64,000 nucleotides of DNA from PALSA-1296 sp038210275 (GCA_038210275.1 JBBQWV010000012.1:1-64000), one strand, 5' to 3'. Counted from the first letter of the stretch, positions 8,257 to 18,638 are shown. The notes: generated by a model from the letters alone, not told the origin. Made by a program: numbers and translations.

Positions 8257-11200
8257 ATGAATAAACGATATATAACTCTTATAGCTGCGATCATCCTTTC
8301 GATCCCGGCATTGTTTCTTCACGGATATGCACAGCATATTCCCACTTCGTTGAATTCACAAGAGCTTCGTTCAGCATATAGAATAACTGCATTTTCAAAG
8401 AATCTCATCGCCCCTGCATTTATTAAATTTACTGATGAACATATTTCTGCGCTTGAAGGAGCAATGCCGTTACTAGCCAATGCATTGCAAATGTCAGCTG
8501 ATGATGAACTTCGTTTGATCCGTAATGATACAGATAACCTCGGCTATGTTCATCACCGTTATCAACAATACTATCGAAATATAAAAGTTGAATCAGGCCA
8601 GTACCTTATTCATGAAAAGAACGGAGTTGCTGTTTCAGCAAATGGAAATTGGGTTGATCATATAAGCATCAACACCATTCCATCATTATCAGAGAGTGCT
8701 GCAGCAGAATATGCACAGCAATTCATCTCCCGAAAAAATTATAGCGGTAATTCAAAAAAGAAAACACTTGTACTATCGGCTATCACTACAGGAAAAGGTG
8801 AAACGGTGATCGTTGCCGAGGATCTGGATTTTGAAAAGAATGAACTCTGCCTTTGTTACAAATTCGAAGTAACATCAGTAAATCCGTTCACAAAAAATAT
8901 TATCTATGTCGATGCCAATTCAGGAAAAATAATAGCATCGGAAAATGAGATCGAATGCGCAAGCGTTACGGCAACGGCAAATACGATATATTCCGGTTCG
9001 CAAACGATCAAGGCTGATTCCGTTTCGGCATCGAGTTTTAGGTTAAGGGACGGGACACGCGGATCAGGAATTGAAACCTATAATGTAAAAAAATCAACGA
9101 ACCTTGCAAATGCCGTAGATTTTACAAGTACCAGTACGCTCTTCAATACCAGTACTAATAAAGATAATGCTGCTTACGATGTGCATTGGGGGATGGAAGC
9201 AGGGTATGATTATTTTTTAAATGTGCATGGAAGAAATTCGATAGATAACGCAGGAAAAAAAATAATCTCTTATGTGCACTATGATTCTCCCGGAGCGTTT
9301 CAAGCCGGGCGTATCGGTGACGGCTTATTTGCATTTAATGACGGAACAGGTGCAGCCGGTGGATTTAATCCGTGGACAAGCCTTGATCTCGTAACGCATG
9401 AACTTACGCATGGCTTAACATTCCATACTGCGGGATTGCATTACGGGGGCGAGTCGGCAGCGCTCAATGAATCGTTTTCGGATATTTTCGGAACGTGTAT
9501 CGAGTTCTACAAAAAACCTGCAACGGCAGATTTTCAGATCGGTGAGCAGGCGGGAGTAACTGCCGGAACCATCGTCAGAAGTTTGGCAAATCCGAAACTC
9601 ACAAATCTTCCGAACACCTATAAAGGCACGTATTGGTATTCCGGCGGCAATGATAATGGCGGAGCTCATACGAATTGCGGAGTGCAGAATTATTGGTTCT
9701 ACCTGATCTGCCAGGGCGGAAGCGGTACGAATGATAATTCAAATTCCTACAGCGTCTCGGGTATCGGTATAACAAAAGCTGCGAAGATCGCATACCGGAC
9801 GCTGACGGTTTACCTCACATCATTTTCCAATTATGCTGATACGCGAACACTGAGCATTCAAGCTGCTGCCGATCTTTATGGCATTTGTTCAGCTGAAGTG
9901 AAATCCGTGACCGATGCATGGTATGCTGTCGGAGTCGGCGCTGCATATTCAGCTTCGGTAAGTGCAAATTTTTCAGCAAGCGGTACCACAAGTTGCAGTG
10001 TACCTTTCGATGTGCAATTCAATAATACTTCTGTTAATGATTCTACTGCCGTATGGGATTTTGGCGATGGCGCGACAAGTACATCCATCAATCCAACTCA
10101 TACCTATACCAACCCCGGTACATACACAGTGAAACTTGTTTCGGCAAGTTGCGAAGGAATAGATTCTCTGACGAAGCCTGCCTATATCACTATCAGCACG
10201 CCAACCTCTCCGCTTACTACGGCAGCAGCAAGCTGCTCTTCTTCGGCGCTTGTCTTAAAAGCTTCGGGCAGTGGAAATTTGAAATGGTATGCGGCGGCAA
10301 CAGGAGGTGCATCGCTTTTTACCGGTACAAATTTTATTACACCTGTTCTTGATTCAACGAAAACATATTACGTTGAAGATGAAGTGGCTGGGACAAAATC
10401 AAATTTCGGGCCGACGACGTGGCAAGGACAGTATGGGTCGCTCCCGTCGCAATATGTGAATTTTAATATTTTGCAATCGGCAATTTTGCGAAGTGTAAAA
10501 ACAAATTCATATCTTGCAGGAAAAAGGAAGATCCAGATTCGCGATAATCGCGGCGCCGTTGTTTTCGATTCGATCTACGATCTTCCATTAGGCGCGGTCA
10601 CGATTCCGATCAATGCTGTTCTTGCTCCGGGTAGTGGATACCGCATCGGCGGAGACACACTCTATTTTGCATTTGATGGCACCAATACTTCCTATCCTTA
10701 CACCCTGCCGGGTGTTGCTTCGATCACCGGAAATACCGTTTCAAATTCTCTCTATCTTTTCTTTTACGATTGGCAGATCGAAACAGCTCCGTGCAAAAGT
10801 GTGCGAACTCCGGTAACGGCAACGATCTATCAACCGCCGATCTTATCACTGAAATTCAAAACGGATACGCTCTGCGAAAAAGCCGCATCGATAACCCTTG
10901 AAGGCGGATCACCAAGCGGAGGGACATATTCAGGGGCGGGAGTTACAGGCACGACATTCGACCCTAAAATTGCAGGCACTGGTGATATACCCATCACCTA
11001 TAGCTATACCGATGCACATGGTTGCTCTAATTCGATCACCAAAAATATTTTTATCAGCAAAGATCCTACTGTCACGCTTGTATTGCCAAAAGATACACTT
11101 TGCGAGACTGGATCGCCTGTCACGCTTTCAGGCGGCAACCCACTTGCCGGATCGTATTCGGGCGTGGGTGTAAAGAACGGAGTCTTCGATCCGCAGTCTG

Positions 11201-11799
11201 CAGGCATTGGTGAATTTCTTATCACCTATAATTATGCCGATCTTCATAGCTGCACAAATACTGCATCACAAAAAATTGCCGTTGTGGCAAGCCCTGTTGT
11301 CTCATTGAAATTACCTGTTGATACAATTTGCGATAATGCAGATCAACTTATGCTGAGCGGTGGATCACCTGTCGGAGGGACATATTCAGGCACCGGAGTA
11401 ATAGCGAAGAATGGCAGCTTCAATCCTGCACTTTCGGGGAAGGGCACGTTCTTAATTACGTATTTTTTCAGCGACGGAAATTCATGCGCAAATACTGCAT
11501 CACAAAACATTACCGTCAGATCATGCTCGGTCAATGAAGTCATAGCTCCGGTGGCTAATGATGCTATCAGAGTATTTTCCGAAAGCAATACAGGGAATAT
11601 TATTATTTTCTTCTCATCCGTTGCGCAACATTCTGTTGATGCGGACTTCGATCTTTATAATGCCATCGGTGGCAAGGTATATTCAGCAAGGCTTTCTGCC
11701 CCAAGAACGGAAGTACCGCTTCACCTTGCAAGCGGAATCTATTTCCACCGCATCCGCTCCGCAGGTAAGGTCAGCACAGGTAAAGTAGTAGTGCAGTAA
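8257..11799 (+). CDS. M4 (thermolysin-like) secreted metalloprotease with PKD, tandem repeats and T9SS domain
   Basis: About 1180 residues. The start is taken at ATG 8257; a TTG two codons earlier is also open. A signal peptide ends near GYAQ. Residues about 40-225 are the FTP/PepSY-like propeptide. The catalytic domain carries HELTH (381-385) and the third zinc ligand Glu405 in NESFSD, 24 residues after the first His as in thermolysin; the GGAHTN histidine supplies the second catalytic residue. A PKD domain follows at about 565-650 (WDFGDGATS). Three tandem repeats of about 75 residues (each TLCE/TICD... GGS..GGTYSG.GV) occupy about 860-1085. The end is a T9SS-type sorting domain (LASGIYFHRI). 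This is an extracellular protease, probably for protein feeding. It is flanked by duplicated terminators. Confidence 0.93.
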   Translation: MNKRYITLIAAIILSIPALFLHGYAQHIPTSLNSQELRSAYRITAFSKNLIAPAFIKFTDEHISALEGAMPLLANALQMSADDELRLIRNDTDNLGYVHHRYQQYYRNIKVESGQYLIHEKNGVAVSANGNWVDHISINTIPSLSESAAAEYAQQFISRKNYSGNSKKKTLVLSAITTGKGETVIVAEDLDFEKNELCLCYKFEVTSVNPFTKNIIYVDANSGKIIASENEIECASVTATANTIYSGSQTIKADSVSASSFRLRDGTRGSGIETYNVKKSTNLANAVDFTSTSTLFNTSTNKDNAAYDVHWGMEAGYDYFLNVHGRNSIDNAGKKIISYVHYDSPGAFQAGRIGDGLFAFNDGTGAAGGFNPWTSLDLVTHELTHGLTFHTAGLHYGGESAALNESFSDIFGTCIEFYKKPATADFQIGEQAGVTAGTIVRSLANPKLTNLPNTYKGTYWYSGGNDNGGAHTNCGVQNYWFYLICQGGSGTNDNSNSYSVSGIGITKAAKIAYRTLTVYLTSFSNYADTRTLSIQAAADLYGICSAEVKSVTDAWYAVGVGAAYSASVSANFSASGTTSCSVPFDVQFNNTSVNDSTAVWDFGDGATSTSINPTHTYTNPGTYTVKLVSASCEGIDSLTKPAYITISTPTSPLTTAAASCSSSALVLKASGSGNLKWYAAATGGASLFTGTNFITPVLDSTKTYYVEDEVAGTKSNFGPTTWQGQYGSLPSQYVNFNILQSAILRSVKTNSYLAGKRKIQIRDNRGAVVFDSIYDLPLGAVTIPINAVLAPGSGYRIGGDTLYFAFDGTNTSYPYTLPGVASITGNTVSNSLYLFFYDWQIETAPCKSVRTPVTATIYQPPILSLKFKTDTLCEKAASITLEGGSPSGGTYSGAGVTGTTFDPKIAGTGDIPITYSYTDAHGCSNSITKNIFISKDPTVTLVLPKDTLCETGSPVTLSGGNPLAGSYSGVGVKNGVFDPQSAGIGEFLITYNYADLHSCTNTASQKIAVVASPVVSLKLPVDTICDNADQLMLSGGSPVGGTYSGTGVIAKNGSFNPALSGKGTFLITYFFSDGNSCANTASQNITVRSCSVNEVIAPVANDAIRVFSESNTGNIIIFFSSVAQHSVDADFDLYNAIGGKVYSARLSAPRTEVPLHLASGIYFHRIRSAGKVSTGKVVVQ

Positions 11800-11803
11800 A
11801 AGC

Positions 11804-11834
11804 AAAAAAGGCGACCAAACGGTCGCCTTTTTTT
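11804..11834 (+). terminator. Rho-independent terminator after the M4 protease gene
   Basis: A stem of six A plus GGCGACC, loop AAAC, GGTCGCC and seven T. From the stop codon on (TAAAAGC...), it equals the terminator of the upstream sigma gene apart from one inserted A and the length of the T tract. Confidence 0.9.
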
Positions 11835-11922
11835 GTATCATAACTGCTTAACTCCCCCCATCCTTTATAAGCCATATTCTGAATTTTGTTGATGCCAAAC
11901 ATTATATGACTTATAGAGACTC

Positions 11923-12495
11923 TTAATGCATAAACAAATACGGCTCCCAGTTCTTATCAACTCTTCCGACGTATTGACGCAAGAATATAACATGATTGGG
12001 GCGGACAGGTTTTTTGCTGAGCGGCATTCTGGCATCATCGGGAGTGAGATTGCCTTTTTTGTTATTGCATCGCAAACAAGCCGTGACGAGATTCTCCCAG
12101 GAATCTTCACCACCGCGGGATTTGGGATGGATGTGATCGACGGTCAGCCCGGATCTGGCACCGCAATACTGGCAGGTATGTCCGTCGCGGCGCAAAATAT
12201 TTTTGCGAGAGAGAATTACTTTCTTGAATGGCACTCTGATAAAATGCGAAAGTCTTATGACGCTTGGGAAATCCATCGTCGAATGTGCCGAGCGAAGTAC
12301 TTTATTCGCTGCCACGCTGACGACTTCGGCTTTGCCCATGAAGATCAGGATGATCGCTTTTTGAACGCTGCAAATGGTCAGTGGTTCATAGTTACCATTA
12401 AGGAGTAAAACTTTTCCGGAGAGGGAGTTGGGCTGCGTTCCGCTGAGTTCGGGACTTTCGGATTCGAGGATAGCGGCGGCTATATCATCGTCCAT
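11923..12495 (-). CDS. HNH endonuclease family protein
   Basis: A 190-residue protein. The N-terminal 90 residues (VLLLNGNYEPLTICSVQKAI...) are those found before the nuclease in this widespread subfamily. The HNH domain has zinc cysteines C108-x2-C111 and C140-x2-C143, the DHIHP motif (Asp120-His121) holding the general base, and Asn135. Free-standing HNH proteins of this kind occur once per genome in many bacteria; their role, whether repair, restriction or RNA work, is not settled. The frame remains open for about 29 codons upstream of ATG 12495 but has no other start codon. It is a single gene, convergent with the M4 protease gene. Confidence 0.88.
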   Translation of the reverse strand: MDDDIAAAILESESPELSGTQPNSLSGKVLLLNGNYEPLTICSVQKAIILIFMGKAEVVSVAANKVLRSAHSTMDFPSVIRLSHFIRVPFKKVILSRKNILRRDGHTCQYCGARSGLTVDHIHPKSRGGEDSWENLVTACLRCNNKKGNLTPDDARMPLSKKPVRPNHVIFLRQYVGRVDKNWEPYLFMH

Positions 12496-12730
12496 ATCGG
12501 CGATGTAATGACCGTAGCGAGCGGCTCCGTTAGAATGAGCCTTGTGGATCGTATTTAATTTACTGAAGACGTATGCTCCTCTTTAAGCCTCACCAGCTTG
12601 CCATGCCGGAGATAGTGAATTACGTACTATAATGTAATGCTTAAATGGGGCAAATGAATTCCCGGAAGGAATTATGAAATGGGATAAATTATTGCCGCAC
12701 AACAATCTTGAAATCTAAAAAATTAGGGTA

Positions 12731-13951
12731 TTAACGAAAGACTACAAATTTCTCTGAAGTTTCCTTCCAGCCGGAATGAAAACGGCAAGTATAAATTCCG
12801 TTTGTATATGAACGGGTATCGATCTGAATATCATGCAAACCCTCGGAGAGAAATTCATTCAGAATAAGATCTGATATTTTTCTCCCTAAGAGGTCATAAA
12901 TATCTATAGAGATTTTTCCAGAAACGGGGAGGGAATATGATATTGTGGCAGAAGAAGATATTGGGTTCGGATAAATGGAGAATAAATCCTTCGATGTTTC
13001 AAGATTATTTACTGATGAGATCTCAGGGAAGGTAGTACGATAGATATCTCCGGAAGGTAGTTCAGCATAAAGTTCTTTATTCAATTTTACTAAGTAAAAA
13101 TACGTATTAGGAAGTCCTATGTTATTTATCGGATGCCACGATGTACCATCGTTGATTGAAATAATCAAGTCATTATTTTTGGTGGTTGCAATAATAGTAT
13201 CATTTCGCAAATACCATATCAAAATAGGGTCACTGATCTTTCCCCAATTGATTCCTTTATTGGTCGAGCGAAAGAAACCGGACTTCGTACGGGCATAAAA
13301 AATATTTTTATCGATCGCCGTCAGAAACATTGAACTATCGAAAATATCTAAATATTTTTTTGTATTTTCATAAACAGATAATAGGATAAGATCGAGGTTG
13401 CCTTGGTATGAAGTACTTAAGAAAAGAGCAAGACTATCTGAAACAGCTACCTCCCATACACCACGAGAAAATGTATCTATAGTCTGCCATGTAGACCCTC
13501 TATCGCTTGATAGCCATGCACTGTTGTCAAGAAAAGAACCATAATCTACAATTATATTGCCGGCACACGCTTGTCTGCAGCCCACACAATGGTACCCAAC
13601 ATTATTCCATGTTTTGCCTTCGTCGTCGGATTGAAACAGTGTGCCGTCTACATCTGTTGGCAACTGTCCAATTATGGGGACCACCGCGTTAAGAGTTAAA
13701 CCACAATCACTAAAAAGAAGTATTGAACTATCACCGACTATTCCGGGCGCTTGAATCCATGTGATGCCGCTATCAACACTATTGTATAGACCATGATTTG
13801 TCGGAGCAAAAAGAGTTTTTCCAAATGGGTGAAGGTGATCGGCTTTAAATGGAGGACTATTCACTTTTATCCAATTTAAAGTCTGCCCATAAACATCCGC
13901 TGTAAAAAGAATTGTGAAAATAATCAGGGATCTATAACATGATTTGTTCAT
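12731..13951 (-). CDS. Secreted BNR/YCF48-like propeller protein with T9SS sorting domain
   Basis: A 406-residue exported protein. The signal peptide (about 1-22) ends YG/QT. The middle has repeats with S.DEGKTW, SSDRGSTW, STNKGINW and SINDGTSW, the Asp-box style of BNR/sortilin propellers. Residues about 330-406 are a T9SS type A sorting domain (FSIYPNPI... YDLLGRKI... NGIYTC). It was probably fixed to or released from the cell surface. The gene lies 118 bp downstream of the M61 peptidase on the same strand with a terminator between, so it is likely to have its own promoter. Its ligand is unknown. Confidence 0.86.
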   Translation of the reverse strand: MNKSCYRSLIIFTILFTADVYGQTLNWIKVNSPPFKADHLHPFGKTLFAPTNHGLYNSVDSGITWIQAPGIVGDSSILLFSDCGLTLNAVVPIIGQLPTDVDGTLFQSDDEGKTWNNVGYHCVGCRQACAGNIIVDYGSFLDNSAWLSSDRGSTWQTIDTFSRGVWEVAVSDSLALFLSTSYQGNLDLILLSVYENTKKYLDIFDSSMFLTAIDKNIFYARTKSGFFRSTNKGINWGKISDPILIWYLRNDTIIATTKNNDLIISINDGTSWHPINNIGLPNTYFYLVKLNKELYAELPSGDIYRTTFPEISSVNNLETSKDLFSIYPNPISSSATISYSLPVSGKISIDIYDLLGRKISDLILNEFLSEGLHDIQIDTRSYTNGIYTCRFHSGWKETSEKFVVFR

Positions 13952-13994
13952 ACAGAAGATCTAAAATTGTACCATTACGAACAGAATGGAATTC

Positions 13995-14035
13995 AAAAAA
14001 TTCCCTTTAATTTTAATCATAAAAATAAAGGGAAT
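13995..14035 (-). terminator. Rho-independent terminator for the M61 gene
   Basis: The arms ATTCCCTTTA (14000-14009) and TAAAGGGAAT (14026-14035) pair perfectly. Read on the minus strand, the hairpin is followed by a T tract, the complement of the A run at 13995-14000. It lies 35 bp past the M61 stop. Confidence 0.65.
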
Positions 14036-14069
14036 AACGATAGATACAATAATAAATTCTAGCAGCTCA

Positions 14070-15830
14070 TCAGTAATCTTTCCCCACAATTCCATGACGT
14101 ATCTCGATCTCGAGAGGAGTTGCATTCCGTAGCGGAGCATAATCACGGAATACCTTTTTTGTATTTAGTATTTCACTTGTGAGGGGTAAATGCTTAACTC
14201 CACTTTTGAGTATGTCATTGGTATTAGTCAATAAGTTATAACCCTCCCCTTTACCAAATCCATAGACAACCTCGAATCTCGATGGTCCAGGAGAGAGTGA
14301 TTTTAATACAGCATCGGGATGAGTATCTAAGACCAAGATAGTATCTCTTCCCACTCCCATCTTCTTCAGATATTCATCAATGGGAAGATCATCTTTTCCG
14401 GCAATATATTTTTTATAGAAATCCTGCAAATCAAGTCCGACGATCTTTTCGACTTTGCCGATGAGTTCATTGTCGTTGAATGTCTTTCCTTTTTTTGCTT
14501 CGGCATTTAAGGCAAGCATGACATCGTCTAAAGTTTTTTTATTATTTGTTCGAGACCTGATTTCAATATCGAGCATTAATCCGACAAGCGTCCCTTTGAA
14601 ATAAAAGACCATTGCATTATTTATATCAAACTCACTTTCAGCAATTGAAAGCTCTTCTAAAGATTTTGTTTTGGCAGCCGTTGATCTTTTCATAATTCCG
14701 GTTAATTGGCCAAGCATTGTTTCGAATGTTTTATACGGCTCAATTCCCGCTCTTGTAAGCATTGTATGAGCATAATAATCGGTGATGCCCTCGGATAACC
14801 AAAGCGAAGTTGTCTTGACAGGTTTGGTATAATCAAAAGGACCGAGTAAAGAGGAATGAATCCGCTTGACATTCCAAAGATGGAAAAATTCGTGAGAAAG
14901 AATTGCCGTACCAAATTGGTTGAAAATATTCCACGGGACATTTACCAAGAGATAAGCACTGGAATTCGAATGCTCCAATGCGCCTAAACCCTCAGAGATC
15001 ATGTGGGACTGCGTCGGAGCATTGATCAGAAAAGTATAATGTTCGATCGGAGTATCATGAAAAAACTCTGTTTGCGCATGGACTATCTTATGGATATTAT
15101 CTTCAAGTGAGTCCATCGGAAAAGGCTGGTCACTTGCAAGAACAATATCATAAGTTGCTTTGCCATCTTTGAATCTTCGGGTCTGGAAACTTGAATCATA
15201 AAAAGAACTGGTACTGAAATTATAGACCCTGCGCCCTCCTGCCATTACCGGCGCATCGACAAGTTCATCGTAATTTTTTGCTTTGAAGGTTCTGGTCTTA
15301 AACTCGAAATTAAGATAGTCATGTCCTGCGACGGAATCAAGTGCAGTAGCAAGCGGCCAGAAAATGGGAAAAGAGTAGGTGACTTTGGAAGGAATATCTT
15401 TTTTATCATTCACATATCCGAAAAGGCATGTGCCATTGGCAAAGAAGAAATTGGTATCAATATGAGCGAGAGCAAAGTAGAGGCTTGTCGAATCTTTATG
15501 GGAATCACTGACGGCATATGAAATATGTGCAATATTATTCGCATTCAATATTTCCCAGCGATCACCATTAACTTGCTTCACTCGTAATGGCCTTCCTTTC
15601 GTATCAGTTGCTTTAAAATCGGAAACATAGTGTCCATAGTGAGTAACACTATATGCTCCCGGCGCCCAAATGGGCATTTGATAAGTTACTATTTTTTGAC
15701 CGAACTCTTTCAGATCAATCCCGATCCCGACCTTATGTGTTGAGGTCTCATGAAGAGAGACATTATAGGTGAGTTTTTGTCCATACGCAGTGCCGACAAT
15801 AAAAAAAAAGAGTGCGATTTTTTTCAGCAT
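14070..15830 (-). CDS. M61 family metallopeptidase (glycyl aminopeptidase type)
   Basis: A 586-residue protein with a signal peptide ending near AYGQ. The N-terminal half is the beta-rich domain of M61 enzymes. GLGALEHSNS (about 281-290) is the substrate-side motif of the family. The active site is H313-E-F-F-H317 with the downstream zinc ligand Glu347 in SEGITDYY. The family usually ends in a PDZ domain; the last 100 residues here do not show an obvious one. M61 enzymes are zinc aminopeptidases with a preference for small N-terminal residues; periplasmic or surface location is expected from the signal peptide. It is divergent from the rsbU-like gene. Confidence 0.9.
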   Translation of the reverse strand: MLKKIALFFFIVGTAYGQKLTYNVSLHETSTHKVGIGIDLKEFGQKIVTYQMPIWAPGAYSVTHYGHYVSDFKATDTKGRPLRVKQVNGDRWEILNANNIAHISYAVSDSHKDSTSLYFALAHIDTNFFFANGTCLFGYVNDKKDIPSKVTYSFPIFWPLATALDSVAGHDYLNFEFKTRTFKAKNYDELVDAPVMAGGRRVYNFSTSSFYDSSFQTRRFKDGKATYDIVLASDQPFPMDSLEDNIHKIVHAQTEFFHDTPIEHYTFLINAPTQSHMISEGLGALEHSNSSAYLLVNVPWNIFNQFGTAILSHEFFHLWNVKRIHSSLLGPFDYTKPVKTTSLWLSEGITDYYAHTMLTRAGIEPYKTFETMLGQLTGIMKRSTAAKTKSLEELSIAESEFDINNAMVFYFKGTLVGLMLDIEIRSRTNNKKTLDDVMLALNAEAKKGKTFNDNELIGKVEKIVGLDLQDFYKKYIAGKDDLPIDEYLKKMGVGRDTILVLDTHPDAVLKSLSPGPSRFEVVYGFGKGEGYNLLTNTNDILKSGVKHLPLTSEILNTKKVFRDYAPLRNATPLEIEIRHGIVGKDY

Positions 15831-15976
15831 AAAATTATGAGAATGGGTGAAGAATATAATGCGAAAAGATTGCTGAAGAGTTTCAGAATAGTCTTAACCT
15901 CGTATCTTTAAGAAATATCTCTGAAAAATGCTGAACTCTCCGCGCCGGAAAAGCGTATTCCATAGTCAATAACTTC

Positions 15977-18235
15977 ATGGTACGAGAGGAATTAACGATC
16001 TGGAGCATAATCTGGCGCCGCCTAATGATATTTATTAGGGCGGCGGGGACTCGCGCTGCCTTGAATGCTCTTTTCGGTTTCTTGACTTTTGCCGTGCTTC
16101 TTGTTCTCGATCTGGTCGCAAATTCTTTGAAGACTATTCAAGGCAATTTGCTTGATGTCATTCGAACAGGGATACTTGTTCTGGGTCTATTTTTTTGGTC
16201 GCGAGCGATCACTCCGTTCATCATTCGTCACCGCGATCTATCAAGAAGTGTTGGCAAAGCCGAAGCAAGTCTTATTCCCGTAAAAATTCTTCGCTGGTTT
16301 GTTTTTGCGCTTGCCATCGGATGTTTATTCTCTTTCTTGCCAAATCTTTTTATACTCTCTGTTGATCCGAAAACTTTTGAACCGAAGAACCCGAATACGG
16401 TAACAAGCATTGATGTAATGGGGGCTTTTTGGCTGATCGGATTCTCAGTTTTACTGGTCGGCTTTGCAAGGTTTCTTTTCCTTTGGCAGCGCACAACCGA
16501 TCTTCGCCGGCGTTTTATTCTTTGGATAATTCCCGTCGTGCTTTTTAGTATCGCGCAATATCTCCAGCGAAAAAATATTTTATCGCATGAAGTATTTTTT
16601 GATATTGTTCTTTATGGGCTTCGTGGATTGGTGGTATTTGCCACGCTGTTTTTATGGTTTCGTGTGGAGTGGATGCCGCACGTTTCCAGATCTCAGAAAA
16701 ATCGCATACTTTTTTTTAGTGCTTTTGCATCTATATTAAGTCTTGTAGCTTTCATTCTCTATCTCAATACTCCTGCACTTGAACGCTATGCGATAATTCT
16801 TGAAAGCGCAATGGCAGTTTCGCTTCTTGCATTCTCTTCCTATTTTGGACTGATCTTTTTCAATGCGCTCTTCTCGCTTTCTTCAACCGAGCTTGTTGAG
16901 CGCCGTGCAGCAGAAGTGCAATCGCTTGCAAAGCTGACAAGATTTAGCTCCGATGTTTTGACAAGCGAATTACTTCTCGATATTCCGCGCCTTGCTGATC
17001 AGATTACATCACTTGCACGTGAAGCAACGAAATCGGATTGCGCATGGCTTGAACTGAAAATGAAACCGGTCTTCGGCGCTCAGACCAATGAAGGTATGGT
17101 GTATCGGTCTTACGATTCGATTCCTGCAGAGATCGCCGAGCTTATCACGAACGAACTTTCACCGTCAATAAAAACATTCGATAAGGCAGAAAGAAGTTTA
17201 GCTGATGAACTTGCTGTCACTCAAAAACCTGTACTTCTCACGACGGGCTATTTTATTAACGACCAGTGGCGAACAAATGGACTTGAAGATGCAAATCCGA
17301 AACAGTTATCTTCGCTGATTGCTGTACCGCTATTACATAAAGAAGAATTGCGCGGTGCACTTTATGTTGCAAAGCAACGCGAATATGGTTTTGACGACGA
17401 AGATGTTACCGTGCTTACTGCTTTTAGCGACGTTGCATCACTTGCCTTGGATACAGCGCGACTCTTGACCGATTCGATCGAGAAGCAAAAATTCGATGGC
17501 GAGCTACGTGCAGCACGTGCAATGCAAAAAAGTTTGCTGCCTAACCGTCTGCCTGATATTCCCGGTTTCGAAGTAAGCGCGATCAGTATCCCAGCCTACG
17601 AAGTCGGCGGTGATTACTACGACTTCTCGACTTTATGGGACAGCTCTCCGATCATCGTAATTGGCGATGTATCCGGAAAAGGAATTTCTGCATCAATTTT
17701 TATGGCGGAGACGAAGGGCATCGTGCAAGCACTTGCTCCGATGATGATGACACTTCGCGAATTATTCATCGGCACGAATGATGCACTGATGCGCAATATC
17801 GGAATGCAAGGATTTCGCCGCTCATTTGTAACGCTTGCTGCGCTGAGCTTCAAAGGTAATATGATAAAATATGCCCGCGCAGGACATACGCCGCTGTTGA
17901 TTTTTTCAGCAGATGGAGAATATGAATATATTCAGCCGAAAGGTATGGGTATCGGATTTGTCGGCAAAAATATTTTCGATACCGTTCTTGAAGAAAAGGA
18001 AATTCTCGTCGAATCCGGCGAGACGATCATCCTCTTCAGCGACGGACTTACAGAAATCAGAAATACTCTCGGCGAAGAACTTGGCTATACAAAATTTGCG
18101 GAGATCATTAGCTCGGCTCGGTTCGAACCCGATGCACAGAAAATGACGGATAGAATTTTGCGAGATGTTTTGACATTTGCTGAGGCATCATCATTTACCG
18201 ACGATGCAACATTCGTAGTGATACGCAGATTATAA
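15977..18235 (+). CDS. Membrane SpoIIE/RsbU-type protein phosphatase with GAF domain
   Basis: A 752-residue integral membrane protein. About eight hydrophobic segments fill residues 25-310. A GAF domain follows (about 320-490), then a SpoIIE/PP2C phosphatase domain (about 510-752) with metal-binding motifs GGDYYD, GDVSGKG and LFSDGLTE. RsbU-type phosphatases remove phosphate from a STAS protein and thereby free a kinase partner. The next two genes encode exactly such a STAS protein and kinase, 25 bp downstream and then overlapping, so this is the input of a partner switch. The membrane part and GAF domain are the likely sensors; the signal is unknown. Confidence 0.9.
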   Translation: MVREELTIWSIIWRRLMIFIRAAGTRAALNALFGFLTFAVLLVLDLVANSLKTIQGNLLDVIRTGILVLGLFFWSRAITPFIIRHRDLSRSVGKAEASLIPVKILRWFVFALAIGCLFSFLPNLFILSVDPKTFEPKNPNTVTSIDVMGAFWLIGFSVLLVGFARFLFLWQRTTDLRRRFILWIIPVVLFSIAQYLQRKNILSHEVFFDIVLYGLRGLVVFATLFLWFRVEWMPHVSRSQKNRILFFSAFASILSLVAFILYLNTPALERYAIILESAMAVSLLAFSSYFGLIFFNALFSLSSTELVERRAAEVQSLAKLTRFSSDVLTSELLLDIPRLADQITSLAREATKSDCAWLELKMKPVFGAQTNEGMVYRSYDSIPAEIAELITNELSPSIKTFDKAERSLADELAVTQKPVLLTTGYFINDQWRTNGLEDANPKQLSSLIAVPLLHKEELRGALYVAKQREYGFDDEDVTVLTAFSDVASLALDTARLLTDSIEKQKFDGELRAARAMQKSLLPNRLPDIPGFEVSAISIPAYEVGGDYYDFSTLWDSSPIIVIGDVSGKGISASIFMAETKGIVQALAPMMMTLRELFIGTNDALMRNIGMQGFRRSFVTLAALSFKGNMIKYARAGHTPLLIFSADGEYEYIQPKGMGIGFVGKNIFDTVLEEKEILVESGETIILFSDGLTEIRNTLGEELGYTKFAEIISSARFEPDAQKMTDRILRDVLTFAEASSFTDDATFVVIRRL

Positions 18236-18260
18236 AAATTTAATAGAGAAAGGAAAAATA

Positions 18261-18638
18261 ATGCCACATATTACACCATCACAATTCGGATCCATCGAGG
18301 CTGCGTCGCCTGCTTCGGGGATAACACTAATTGAGCTTTCCGGGCAACTCGATGCCCACACCGCTCCGGAGTTCGAACGCTTTTTAGAAGAGCGAGTACG
18401 GGATGAAGAAAAATCCAAACTGATTCTTGATTTCACAAATCTCGAATATATTTCCAGCGCTGGGCTTGGAGTATTGATGGGACTTATCGAAGAAGTCCGT
18501 TCGCAATCGGGAGACATGAAGCTGATAAAGGTACCTGAAAAAATTTTTCACGTTCTTGATCTGCTCGGATTTCCGATCGTTTTTGAGATACTTCCGGAGT
18601 TGAATGATGCGTTAACTTCTTTTGCAAAAGTGAAGTGA
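18261..18638 (+). CDS. STAS domain anti-anti-sigma factor (RsbV-like)
   Basis: A 125-residue STAS protein. The core reads IELSGQLDAHT... LILDFTNLEYISSAGLGVLM. Ser65 or Ser66 is at the phosphorylation site of SpoIIAA/RsbV proteins. In the known switch, the unphosphorylated form binds the RsbW-like kinase and releases that kinase's target; the phosphatase encoded upstream resets it. A GAAAGG stretch lies at the usual ribosome-binding distance from the ATG. The final codons overlap the GTG of the next gene (GTGA). Confidence 0.9.
   Translation: MPHITPSQFGSIEAASPASGITLIELSGQLDAHTAPEFERFLEERVRDEEKSKLILDFTNLEYISSAGLGVLMGLIEEVRSQSGDMKLIKVPEKIFHVLDLLGFPIVFEILPELNDALTSFAKVK

Noticed and set aside
11926..12408. 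160-codon ORF opposite the HNH gene
   Set aside because: The minus-strand frame has complete HNH motifs; the plus-strand frame has none.
18115..18135. GGTTCGAACCC, resembling a tRNA T-arm
   Set aside because: It lies inside the phosphatase coding region and no cloverleaf can be built around it. No tRNA or rRNA gene was found anywhere in the window.
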